Shown one piece after another: positions 53,755-62,955 of a stretch of 64,000 bases of DNA (positions are counted from its first letter, which is position 1; every line of letters starts with the position of its first letter). The notes beneath the pieces are model-generated. The model was given only the letters and a program-made list of their open reading frames with translations. It was not told where the DNA came from and made no database searches. A program made the position numbers and the translations under genes. The DNA is from Cyclobacteriaceae bacterium (GTDB taxonomy: Bacteria; Bacteroidota; Bacteroidia; Cytophagales; Cyclobacteriaceae). The stretch covers positions 494,411 to 558,410 of the forward strand of contig JAHBTX010000004.1 of assembly GCA_019638395.1 (NCBI GenBank), written 5' to 3'.

Positions 53755-56700
53755 ATGATGAATAGTAAAGCATTGCAATTCGTTTACGCGTTGCTCTTTA
53801 TTGTCGGACAACTACCTGTTCAAGCACAGACCCATTCAGTGATTTGGACGGATGCCATTGGAGCTACGGGCAATTACACATCGACACTCACTAAGACAGC
53901 AACTAATGCGTGGGGCAATAGCGGGGCTGTATCCATGCACTACTTGCCAGCAAACACCGATGGTTGGTTTGAATATACAGTTACTGAAATTCAATCCTCC
54001 AAGTCAATTGGTTTCTCTGAGTACCTGCGCGATTTCAACCAAAGTTCTATTATATACAGTTTGCATATGGCGGGCAGTACGCTTACTGCTCGTAACACCT
54101 GGAACGTACTGCAAACAACTACCATTGCAGTGGGTGATGTGGTGCGAATGGAGCGTGAGGGATCAACAATTTATTACAAAAAGAATGGAATTGTGTTCCA
54201 TTCTGTTTCAAATGCATTAACCATCGCACTGGTTGTTCATACCTCTTTGTATAACAACGGCTTAGTTTTGTCTGGGGTGCAGGCTTCGTTCGGGCCCTCA
54301 GGCACCCACCCAATCACCTGGACCAATTTAGTTGGCTTAAGTCTTTCGGGAAGTAATTTATTGAAAATCGCAAATTATGGTACTACCAATACCGCAGCGT
54401 CAAGTGTTGAACTACTAGCCGCAGGGCAAGATGGTTGGATCGAAATGTTAGCCGATGAGACTACGAGTAATAACAGTCGCATTATCGGTTTGGCTCCTTC
54501 TTCCAGTAATGTGTATCCAATTGCTTTTGGTATAAGCATTGGCGGCACCAATCTGAATGTATATGAAGGAGGTGTAAATATTGCATATTTGGGTACATGT
54601 GCCAATGGAGACGTGGTACGAGTGGCACGTGAAGGTTCAGCAATCAAATACTATGTTAATGGTATTCTTAAATACACTTCCAGCCAGACTACAAGTTCAG
54701 AGTTGAAAGGTATCGCCAGTGCTACCTATTCCAAGGCCATCATCTCTGGTGTGAATAGCTCTTTTGGAACACCGGTTGTCCTTCCTCCTGCAAAACCAAT
54801 TAATGTAAGAGCGGTAACCACTCAAACTGCCATAGTTCTAAACTGGACGGACAATTCAGCGAATGAAACTAGTTTCGAGATAGAGCGTGCTCTCAGTTTG
54901 AGCGGCCCCTATTCTCTTATCAACACTGCCATTGAAAATAGTAACACCTTTTCAGATCCGCTGGCAAATGGAACGATTTACTTCTACCGGGTTCGGGCAG
55001 TAAACAGCGCAGGTGCCTCGGCTTATTCATCCGTAGTGGCAGCCCAGGCCTTTAATCCCGCACAAGAAGGTGTGTTTGATGTGGAGTGGACCGATATCAC
55101 CGGAGCTTCCACTAATGGACCAACAGCAATAATCAAAACAGCAAGTGCGAGTTGGAATAATAGTGAAGCGATGTCGCTGCATTTTTTACCAGCTAACACC
55201 GATGGTTGGATGGAATTCCTGGTGAGTGAAGTAAATGTGGTGAAGCGGATAGGATTTTCTGATTTTAATGATAATAGTACCATTGACTACAATTTTGAGT
55301 TTACCCAAGGTGGTAACGCCAACGCATACAACAATGGAACACAGCTAACACTAAATCCGGTAGTGGTGGGCGATTGGTTGCGCATTGAGCGAGTTGGATC
55401 AAACATAATTTTTAAGAAAAATGCTACGGTTATTCACACACTAACGAATGGGCTAACTTCACCTTTAGTTGTGGATGTCACGCTTTTTGATGTCGGTAGT
55501 TCGATTAGCAATGTGAAAACTTCGTTTGGCCCGGTCATTAATCAACCGGTTGATTGGAGCATGTTAAAAGGATTGAGCATGTCCGGCAGTAATCTGTGGA
55601 AGACTGCGGGATATGGATTAACCAATTCAAGGGCGATCTCTACCACCGTGCTGCAAGCGTCAGAGAATGGTTGGATAGAAATGAAAGCCGATGCTACGAC
55701 ATCCGACAATGGTCGAACGATTGGCCTTTCTGCGGTCGGAAGTAATCCAGATTCGCCTATTCAGTTCGCGATTTTATTGAATGGAACCAATATGCAGGTT
55801 TTTGAAAGTGGCTCCAATGTTTTTTGGATGGGCAATTCTGTAAGTGGGGATGCCGTCCGTATTTCACGCGAAGGCACCGCGATCAAATACTACGTTAACA
55901 ATATTTTGAAATACACGTCCACCCAAACCAGCTCCACAGCATTAGTGGCCGTTGCAAATGTTACTCACGCGGGCACTTTACTATCAGGTGTTAATTGTTC
56001 TTTCGGCCCTGCCCCGATTACCGTACCGACTGAACCCACAAATCTATCAGCAACTGTTTCGACCACGTCCGTAAATTTATCGTGGGTTGATAATGTTGCT
56101 AATGAAACAGGCTTTCAGATTGAACGCTCTTTGAACTCAGGAAGTGGATACACTGCAATTGCGTTGACAACTTCTAATGTTACTACTTATGCCGATCCGG
56201 TTTCTAACGGTACTATTTATTATTACCGGGTGCGGGCAGTAAACTCTGCTGGGTATTCAGGTTACACAACTGAAACCGCTGCAATGGCCTTTGGAGCCGG
56301 ACAGGGACTTGTACCCGATCATACGGAATACCTCACTTTAAAAGATATTTATGACAACTTGGGTGGAACGAGCTGGTTATTTAAAACCAACTGGCCTTCA
56401 GGTACCTGGAATGTTCCAACAACAATTACCCAAATGGATACCTGGTATGGTATTGATGTAGCAAACGGAGACGTTTCTGCTCTCCGGCTGCTTCAGAATA
56501 ATCTCTCCGGAACTATTCCTGCCTCGATTTCAAATCTTGCTGGCCTGAAAGTAATCGACTTTCGAATTAACCTGATAGGAGGTACGATTCCGTCTTCGAT
56601 AACCTCAATGACATCGCTGCTTGAATTAAAGTTATACGATAACTTACTCACGGGCGAGATACCGATTGACATTGGTAACCTAATTAACCTTACCTATTTT

Positions 56701-59700
56701 TCAGTTGGTAAGAATTTAATGACTGGTCAGGTACCAGAAAGTGTTGGTAACCTCACCAATCTAACTTGGTTTGCAATTTACCGCAATGCCGGACTTACTG
56801 GGCCCCTCCCTGCCAGTTTGTACAATCTTACTAACATTACTGATCTGTACATTTATGATACGCAGATAAGTGGAACACTCCCAATTGAAATAGGCAACCT
56901 TACTCAACTCAAACACTTTTGGGGGTATCGCAACAATTGGAGTGGTGAATTACCAGCCTCACTTGGAAACATAGCTTCGCTTGAAAACTTGTATTTATAC
57001 GATAATGAATTTACAGGTTCAATACCAGTTGATTGGCAAGGCTTAACCAACCTCAAAAACTTCTGGATACACATTAATCAATTAGATGGGGAACTACCCG
57101 ATTGGCTCGGTAATAACACGCAACTAATCACATTATCGGTAGGAGATAATAATTTCACAGGCATCATACCGAACTCATATGCGAACCTCACCAATTTAAC
57201 ACAACTCTATCTCCAAAACCTTGAAATCTCTGGCCCGATTCCTGACCAACTCGTAGCGTTGAATAAACTAACCGTAGTCGATTTAAAGTTTACCAATTTA
57301 TCCGGCCCTATTCCAGTATGGCTGATGATGAAGCCAACCATAAAAACATTTATCCTTAACGACAGCAAATTCACGTCATTGCCGGATATTTCATCGCGCA
57401 CTGATAAAGCAAGTTTGACTTTACAAATCGAGGGTAATCAAATTCCGGTTACAGACCTTGAGCGTTACTTCACCGCAAGTAGTACACACCCATTCAAAAC
57501 TTTCACCTACGGTCCGCAAAGTGCCGTTATTAACTCTACTCTAAATGTGCCTATGGCCACAACACTTTCCATTGAAGCTCCAACGGGTGGTACACAAGGC
57601 GTTTACGTGTGGGAAAAGTTGGTAAATGAAGTATGGACTAGTATAAACTCACAAAATCAAAGTGCGACCACGAACGTCTTTAGTTTGGGCAATGCAACGG
57701 AACTGGAAGCCGGTACTTACCGGTACACGGTTACAAACAACTGGTTGCCCCAAATTATTTATGAAAGTGGACCAATTACATTAAATGTAACCGATGGATT
57801 GATTGCTGCGGCAAACCCGCTCTACAATGGCAATATAACATCATCCCGTTGGCGCACTTCAAAAGCCTATGCTTCCGGTGAAGGTGATTTTGAAGGGATG
57901 TTTGTCTATGACTATGATGAAAAATACCAACTCACCGATGCCAGTTTAGTAAACTACCACAATGGCGTGTTTGTACCCGCAGGCAACATGTTCCGCGAAA
58001 CGGGAATGACGTTTGACCCTAATGGTAATATCTTATCATTGAAGCGCTACGATAAAAATTCCGCGCTACAGCATAACTTCAATTACTCATACCAGGCCAA
58101 TACCAATAAACTACAAGCTGTCTCCGGCTATGTGAACGGATATACCTACAATGCTATTGGCCAGATGACAGCCCAGGACAATTTAACTGGTGCGGATATG
58201 TATGTGGATTATGATGTAACCGGAAAGGTTACTCAGGTATTTGCTGATGCAGCTAAAACCCAGGTTACTACGAAATACCTTTATGATGATCGTGGTTTCC
58301 GGCTGGCCAAAGAAACATATAATTCCTCGGGCGACTTGCAGTTTACTACCTGGTACATACGGGATGCAAGTGGCAACGTAATGAGTGTTTACGAACAGAC
58401 TGCAGGGCAATCCGAAATCACGCTCACAGAAGTGCCGGTATATGGTAGTGGTAAACTTGGAATGGCCAAGGCGAAGTTAGATGGCTCATTAGAGTATATC
58501 TATGAAATGACCGATCACCTCGGCAACGTGCGCGCTACCATTAAACAATCAGACGATGTGTACCTCGCTACGATGGAAGACACGGGGGTTGCGGAATGGA
58601 CTAATCCACGGGTGCGCGAAATGATGTTCTTTAAAAATCTGGAAGAAACCGATGTGGCCGATGACCGGATGAATCACACACCGGATGAAGTTGTGGCCAA
58701 TGCCGAATGGTCTTCTTACTTGCATTGGATGGATGACGGTATTCCATCCACACAAGAAAATCTGGTTGGTCCTGCTATTGCGCTGCAAGTTGATGTTGGC
58801 GACTCATTATCGCTGGAAACGTGGGCCAAGTTTGAACGCAAGGTGAGTTACAACCGCAATGCTACTACGGGCATGCTGGCTAATTTGCTGGGAAGTTTAT
58901 TTGTAGATGCGGCATATGGTTTGGAGACTGCTACCGAAGCAAGGCAAGTATTCAATACCAACCTCTCCGCGGCCTTGGGCGGCACGGGTGCCGACCCTGC
59001 CACACGACCTTATGCGTATTTGAACTATTTAGTTTTTGATGAAAACTATGTGGTTAAAGACGGTGGAGCATGGCGTGTACCTAACGCAGCGGGCTTTGAC
59101 CCCGGTTTGGAAATGACAGTTGATCCGCAGTTGGTGAAATTTCCGTCTTTCATCAAGCCACAACAAAAGGGCTACATCTATGTATGGGTGAGTAACGAAA
59201 GTGAAAACACCAAGGTATGGTTCGATGATTTGAAAGTTACGCATACCAAAAGCCGCGTGGTGCAAGCAAGTGATTATTATGCATGGGGTAGTACCATGCG
59301 GGAACAAAGAACACAGGAGAATCCTACTTATCGTTACGGCTATCAAGGACAATTTGCTGAGAAAGATTTAGAAACGGGTTGGAATCATTTTGAGTTGAGG
59401 GAGTATGATGCGATTGTGGGTAGGTGGTTCCAGACAGACCCAGAGGGACAATTTTATTCTCCATATGTTGGAATGGGTAATAATCCGGTAAATGGTACTG
59501 ATCCAAATGGAGGATACTTTTTTGGACTGTTCGGCTCCACACGAGAACAGAGACAATCTGCAAGGCGAGATGCAGAACTTTATGGTGATAACGCTTTTAT
59601 AAGCAACATAACCAGTAAAAAAATTTCGGTCTCTTACGTTAGCGACCCGATAATGTTTAATGAAAATTGGGGCGAGCGGTCAGTATCAACTACCTATTAT

Positions 59701-60219
59701 AACAAAGATGGGTCTTTCCAAAGTTATGACATAGCACAAATCACAATTACCAATTTAGCTACGGGACAGATTGATTTTGATCCACTTAGTCAAATTTCTT
59801 TTACTCCTAGCTTCGGGGCAGCAGTTGGAATACCTCTTAGGACAGGACTGGCAGTTGCAGGAAGAACGACCGTGACGCTCGCTGGCAGATATGCAGTAAA
59901 TCAAAGTGTTAAAAATTTTACATCTTTCATGACAGTTGGAGAACTAAATGCATTTACCTATAGCTCTCGTGCTGGTGTAAGAGCAATGATGAGAGGAAAA
60001 GGAGTAGATGCCGCGTTTAGATTTTATGCAAGCAAAAATCTTATCTTAAGAAATGCTTCAAAGTTTGGATTCCTAAGAATGGGAGCTAGAAATTTTGGAG
60101 CTGATATGGCTGGTGAAGGATTCTTGTCTGGTTATTGGTGGGATGTTACAACTATAGGAAGATGGAATTCTCATGTTGTTAAATATGGTTCTGGAGGAAC
60201 AGGATTAATTTATAAATGA
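53755..60219 (+). CDS. Giant RHS protein C with FN3, LRR and variable C-terminus
   Basis: The 2154-residue product has a signal peptide (about 1-25). Two copies of a ~410-residue block follow, each holding two lectin-like beta modules (SMHYLPANTDGWFEYTV / SLHFLPANTDGWMEFLV) and a fibronectin III domain (VLNWTDNSANETSFEIERAL / NLSWVDNVANETGFQIERSL). Residues about 856-1240 are plant-type leucine-rich repeats (NNLSGTIPASISNL, LYDNLLTGEIPIDIGNL) with their N-cap. Then come YD-type repeats and the RHS core (MTDHLGNVRATIK; YRYGYQGQFAEKDLETGWNH; FELREYDAIVGRWFQTDPEG). The last ~230 residues after DPNGG are unlike the rest and are probably a toxin domain. The adhesive modules suggest cell-surface targeting. 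Confidence 0.88.
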   Translation: MMNSKALQFVYALLFIVGQLPVQAQTHSVIWTDAIGATGNYTSTLTKTATNAWGNSGAVSMHYLPANTDGWFEYTVTEIQSSKSIGFSEYLRDFNQSSIIYSLHMAGSTLTARNTWNVLQTTTIAVGDVVRMEREGSTIYYKKNGIVFHSVSNALTIALVVHTSLYNNGLVLSGVQASFGPSGTHPITWTNLVGLSLSGSNLLKIANYGTTNTAASSVELLAAGQDGWIEMLADETTSNNSRIIGLAPSSSNVYPIAFGISIGGTNLNVYEGGVNIAYLGTCANGDVVRVAREGSAIKYYVNGILKYTSSQTTSSELKGIASATYSKAIISGVNSSFGTPVVLPPAKPINVRAVTTQTAIVLNWTDNSANETSFEIERALSLSGPYSLINTAIENSNTFSDPLANGTIYFYRVRAVNSAGASAYSSVVAAQAFNPAQEGVFDVEWTDITGASTNGPTAIIKTASASWNNSEAMSLHFLPANTDGWMEFLVSEVNVVKRIGFSDFNDNSTIDYNFEFTQGGNANAYNNGTQLTLNPVVVGDWLRIERVGSNIIFKKNATVIHTLTNGLTSPLVVDVTLFDVGSSISNVKTSFGPVINQPVDWSMLKGLSMSGSNLWKTAGYGLTNSRAISTTVLQASENGWIEMKADATTSDNGRTIGLSAVGSNPDSPIQFAILLNGTNMQVFESGSNVFWMGNSVSGDAVRISREGTAIKYYVNNILKYTSTQTSSTALVAVANVTHAGTLLSGVNCSFGPAPITVPTEPTNLSATVSTTSVNLSWVDNVANETGFQIERSLNSGSGYTAIALTTSNVTTYADPVSNGTIYYYRVRAVNSAGYSGYTTETAAMAFGAGQGLVPDHTEYLTLKDIYDNLGGTSWLFKTNWPSGTWNVPTTITQMDTWYGIDVANGDVSALRLLQNNLSGTIPASISNLAGLKVIDFRINLIGGTIPSSITSMTSLLELKLYDNLLTGEIPIDIGNLINLTYFSVGKNLMTGQVPESVGNLTNLTWFAIYRNAGLTGPLPASLYNLTNITDLYIYDTQISGTLPIEIGNLTQLKHFWGYRNNWSGELPASLGNIASLENLYLYDNEFTGSIPVDWQGLTNLKNFWIHINQLDGELPDWLGNNTQLITLSVGDNNFTGIIPNSYANLTNLTQLYLQNLEISGPIPDQLVALNKLTVVDLKFTNLSGPIPVWLMMKPTIKTFILNDSKFTSLPDISSRTDKASLTLQIEGNQIPVTDLERYFTASSTHPFKTFTYGPQSAVINSTLNVPMATTLSIEAPTGGTQGVYVWEKLVNEVWTSINSQNQSATTNVFSLGNATELEAGTYRYTVTNNWLPQIIYESGPITLNVTDGLIAAANPLYNGNITSSRWRTSKAYASGEGDFEGMFVYDYDEKYQLTDASLVNYHNGVFVPAGNMFRETGMTFDPNGNILSLKRYDKNSALQHNFNYSYQANTNKLQAVSGYVNGYTYNAIGQMTAQDNLTGADMYVDYDVTGKVTQVFADAAKTQVTTKYLYDDRGFRLAKETYNSSGDLQFTTWYIRDASGNVMSVYEQTAGQSEITLTEVPVYGSGKLGMAKAKLDGSLEYIYEMTDHLGNVRATIKQSDDVYLATMEDTGVAEWTNPRVREMMFFKNLEETDVADDRMNHTPDEVVANAEWSSYLHWMDDGIPSTQENLVGPAIALQVDVGDSLSLETWAKFERKVSYNRNATTGMLANLLGSLFVDAAYGLETATEARQVFNTNLSAALGGTGADPATRPYAYLNYLVFDENYVVKDGGAWRVPNAAGFDPGLEMTVDPQLVKFPSFIKPQQKGYIYVWVSNESENTKVWFDDLKVTHTKSRVVQASDYYAWGSTMREQRTQENPTYRYGYQGQFAEKDLETGWNHFELREYDAIVGRWFQTDPEGQFYSPYVGMGNNPVNGTDPNGGYFFGLFGSTREQRQSARRDAELYGDNAFISNITSKKISVSYVSDPIMFNENWGERSVSTTYYNKDGSFQSYDIAQITITNLATGQIDFDPLSQISFTPSFGAAVGIPLRTGLAVAGRTTVTLAGRYAVNQSVKNFTSFMTVGELNAFTYSSRAGVRAMMRGKGVDAAFRFYASKNLILRNASKFGFLRMGARNFGADMAGEGFLSGYWWDVTTIGRWNSHVVKYGSGGTGLIYK

Positions 60220-60234
60220 TGAAAGTGATGAGTG

Positions 60235-60843
60235 ATGAATAAAATAGTCAAAGACACTGTAATAAAACAAGATAGTCGTTGCAAGGATGTACAAGATATT
60301 ACATATGAGAATTGCCATTTTGATCATCTTGTTTTTAGTGATTTAAAATTCGAAAGAGTAACTTTTTTTCGTTGTAAGTTTAGTCATGTATTTATAGAGT
60401 CCTTTTTTGCTAAGGATGTTTCTATCATAAGTTCTGAAATATTTTCACTCTCATTAAGAGGGGATAGAAAAATTACTAGCAAAAAATTATTTAGTCGCAT
60501 TGAAAAAAAAATACATTCGTTAACGTTTGAAAACACAAAGATTGAAGAACTACTATTGGGGGGAAATTTACAGGTAATCAATTGTGTTTTTCCGAAAGGG
60601 GAAAACTATTTACACATAAGAAATCCTTTTAAGGTTTACACAAAGTGCAAAAACATAATTGAAAGTGATTGGCAAGGGGAAAAAAAGCGAATTGGACTCA
60701 TCCACATACAGACTTTTTTAAATAAGGGGGTTGAAAATCAAAATGAAGATTTTGTTACATATTCTGACAACAATTTCATTGAAGAAAATATCAACGAGAT
60801 ACTTAAATCAGTTTTTAGTTTAATTAAGGAGGTGAACTCTTAA
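60235..60843 (+). CDS. Putative RHS immunity protein, pentapeptide-like
   Basis: The protein is 202 residues from ATG 60235 (GTG 60232 also possible), starting 15 bases after the RHS protein stop. The first ~75 residues have a five-residue rhythm (CHFDHLVFSDLKFERVTFFR, then CKFSHVFIESFFAKD) like pentapeptide-repeat proteins. The remainder is charged. There is no signal peptide, as expected for an immunity factor. It is clearly more AT-rich than the RHS gene, a sign of independent acquisition. The role is inferred from position next to the variable RHS C-terminus. Confidence 0.6.
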   Translation: MNKIVKDTVIKQDSRCKDVQDITYENCHFDHLVFSDLKFERVTFFRCKFSHVFIESFFAKDVSIISSEIFSLSLRGDRKITSKKLFSRIEKKIHSLTFENTKIEELLLGGNLQVINCVFPKGENYLHIRNPFKVYTKCKNIIESDWQGEKKRIGLIHIQTFLNKGVENQNEDFVTYSDNNFIEENINEILKSVFSLIKEVNS

Positions 60844-60891
60844 AGTTAAGAGTGAGAAAATTTGATTTTTGCGGACCACTTTGAATCATAT

Positions 60892-61101
60892 ATGAACAAG
60901 ACCTTTATTTTAATTTTCGTTACTGCAAGCCATCTCGTAAGCGCTCAAACAGAATTCGGTTTTATAGGTAGTATCCATGCAGCTGACCAACGAGTTTCCT
61001 ACGATCGTTCCATGCGCATTTCTACAAACGGGCCTTTTACATTTGATGTTAAGTCTTCGCCCACGTTGGAGTTCTTCTCCAACGTGCCTGAGTCTATTTG
61101 A
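60892..61101 (+). pseudogene. Truncated outer-membrane protein remnant 1
   Basis: The 69-residue frame has a signal peptide, then QTEFGFIGSIHAADQRVSYD, RSMRISTNGPFTFDV, nearly identical to the start of remnant 2. The frame then runs into a repeat with a hairpin (61062-61086) and stops. It appears to be the 5' end of a beta-barrel gene whose body has been lost. Confidence 0.6.
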
Positions 61102-61225
61102 GGAAAAAATTATCTTTTTAATGAAAGCCTCTGAGTTTTGTTAGCCTTAAAATAAACCTGTTCATGAATAGACTTTCTATTACTGCCTGCCTTTGCTTCA
61201 TAATTCATATTGTAGCTGCCCAAAC
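61055..61225 (+). repeat. Direct repeat of about 170 bp, copy 1
   Basis: This segment recurs at 62208-62380 with scattered differences. It covers a hairpin (cacgttggag / ctccaacgtg, 61062-61086), an AT-rich spacer with aatgaaagcctctgagtttt, and the start and signal peptide of the following gene (MNRL.ITA.LCFIIHI). The unit looks like a transcript end plus the next gene's leader. Confidence 0.85.
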
Positions 61226-61427
61226 TGAGTTTGGTTTTATAGGTGGAATGCACGCAGCAGACCAACGAGTTTCCTATGATCGCTCCATGCGTATTTCAAC
61301 AAACGGGCCTTATACTTTTGATGTGTCAGCTATTAAAAAATTCCATGCGAGATTAGGAGCAAACTTCGGGTTGGGTAGACAAATGGATTTGTCAAATCTT
61401 TGGAAAACGTTGATTCGTTTGCAGTGA
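61164..61427 (+). pseudogene. Truncated outer-membrane protein remnant 2
   Basis: The 87-residue frame carries signal peptide MNRLSITACLCFIIHIVAAQ, then the same TEFGFIGGMHAADQRVSYDR segment as remnant 1 and a short unrelated-looking end (MDLSNLWKTLIRLQ). It is too short for a barrel protein (neighbours are 210-237 residues), so it is probably a deletion remnant, possibly frameshifted. Confidence 0.55.
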
Positions 61428-61477
61428 ATGTCTTGAAGAAATATATTTAACTGATAATAATTAAACCTAAAACGCGA

Positions 61478-62191
61478 ATGGCAAAGGGAACTAGATCGTT
61501 AAAGTACTTTTTGTATAGTATTGCTATTACTTTCTCAAGTTCATCGGCATTTGCTCAAATTGAGTCGGGAGCAGTGGTGCTTGGCGTAAAAATAGAAGTC
61601 ACTTCACACAAGTATTTATCATATGAGTTAAGCCAAGGTGGGTTCCAAGGTTTTCCGATGAAGGTCTCTGAATTTGACTTCTACGCTATGCCTTCGGTAT
61701 CCTTCGTTGCCTCTAGAAATTTTGAACTTGGAATACAAGTTGGTTATGCACGGGTGCATCGAAACGTGACAGACAAGCATATCAACCTTAGTCCTACCTA
61801 TGTATTGTATCAAGGCGAAAGTACTAGCAGTGGATTTGTTTATGGCGGGTTTGTGAAATATAAAATGTTTCTAAGTACTCGTTTAGCCATTCCTATTACG
61901 GCTACTCTTAATCGCGTTAGCACCAAAGGTTCCGGTATTTTTTTGACAGGCTCATCTCCTCTAGGACAAACTATCAGCGTTGAAAGGAGCCAACGATTCA
62001 TTCGGCCAGAGTTATTTTATAAATTTTCTGATCGACTAAATGCTAGTATTTCTTTTGTGTCGTACTATTTCATGGAATCTGATTATACCGAGAAGTACGA
62101 TAAGACATTTGCGGTGGGGTCAAACTATACCATCAAGGAGAATGGTTTTAATTTTAACTTAGGCGTTTCGGTCAACTTCGTAATTCCTTGA
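61478..62191 (+). CDS. Outer-membrane beta-barrel protein
   Basis: The 237-residue product has a signal peptide ending near SSAFAQ. Alternating hydrophobic strands fill the mature part (RNFELGIQVGYARVHR, GFVYGGFVKYKMFL, LNASISFVSYYFM), ending VSVNFVIP with the aromatic near-terminal pattern of barrel proteins. No enzymatic motif. It shares the cluster with two remnants and a paralogue-like barrel gene. Confidence 0.75.
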   Translation: MAKGTRSLKYFLYSIAITFSSSSAFAQIESGAVVLGVKIEVTSHKYLSYELSQGGFQGFPMKVSEFDFYAMPSVSFVASRNFELGIQVGYARVHRNVTDKHINLSPTYVLYQGESTSSGFVYGGFVKYKMFLSTRLAIPITATLNRVSTKGSGIFLTGSSPLGQTISVERSQRFIRPELFYKFSDRLNASISFVSYYFMESDYTEKYDKTFAVGSNYTIKENGFNFNLGVSVNFVIP

Positions 62192-62207
62192 GTTTAATTA
62201 AAAATGC

Positions 62208-62380
62208 CTTCGCCCACGTTGGAGTTCTTCTCCAACACACTTGATTTTATTTGATAAAAAATTTTCTTTTTTAATGAAAGCCTCTGAGTTTTGTTAACAA
62301 CTTAAATAATAACCCGCTATGAATAGACTTTTTATTACTGCCAGCCTTTGCTTCATAATTCATATTACAACTGCCCAAAC
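62208..62380 (+). repeat. Direct repeat of about 170 bp, copy 2
   Basis: Second copy of the 61055-61225 segment. The hairpin is shortened to a 7-bp stem (gttggag / ctccaac, 62218-62236). It ends in the signal-peptide coding part of the gene at 62319. Confidence 0.85.
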
Positions 62381-62951
62381 AGAGGCAAACGAGTCGGCTA
62401 ACCGTGTAGCATGGTATGCAAGTTCAGGCCTTACCATTAATTCGTTTGCATTTTCAGGAGATAAAAATTTCGTAAAAAATGCAAAGGATATATATGGGGG
62501 CCTTGTTGGATATCACATAGGCATAGGAGGTAAGATTCCAATCAAGGGCAAGCTATCGTTAAAACCTGAATTGAATTTAATTACACGCGGGGGTAGTTTC
62601 GAAAGCGTTAATGAAGGGCAAGTGAGTGAAAAACTTACCTATCTTAATATACCCATTTTGTTGTCGGTTGGTTTAAACAAATGGAACGTTGATTTAGGAC
62701 CGACTGTTGGCTATAAATTGGCTCCAAGTAAAGCTGAATCCGGAAATATTTATGAACCGATTGATTTTGGCTTTAATGCTGAAGTAGGTTATGCGTTAAC
62801 ACCCAAACTGCGTGCATTCACTCGCTATTATTTGGGTGTTACATCGGTCAAAAATCTTAAATTGGTAGATCAGTCTAGTAATCGGGAGGTTGATTATAAG
62901 AATAGAACCTTTCAAATAAGTTTTGCCTATCAAATCAATAGCAAAAAGTAA
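62319..62951 (+). CDS. PorT-like outer-membrane beta-barrel protein
   Basis: The 210-residue product has a signal peptide almost identical to that of remnant 2, then the PorT/OMP_b-brl pattern: GYHIGIGGKIPIKGKLSLKP, ELNLITRGGSF, TYLNIPILLSVGLNKWNVDL, GPTVGYKLAPS, and a C-terminal AYQINSKK strand. These small eight-strand-type barrels are common in Bacteroidota and mostly uncharacterised. It ends 4 bases before the convergent T9SS gene. Confidence 0.85.
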   Translation: MNRLFITASLCFIIHITTAQTEANESANRVAWYASSGLTINSFAFSGDKNFVKNAKDIYGGLVGYHIGIGGKIPIKGKLSLKPELNLITRGGSFESVNEGQVSEKLTYLNIPILLSVGLNKWNVDLGPTVGYKLAPSKAESGNIYEPIDFGFNAEVGYALTPKLRAFTRYYLGVTSVKNLKLVDQSSNREVDYKNRTFQISFAYQINSKK

Positions 62952-62955
62952 ACCA

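Noticed and set aside
50005-53760. RHS genes A, B and C as one gene broken by frameshifts
   Set aside because: Each has its own plausible start and signal peptide, and a separate small secreted gene lies between B and C.
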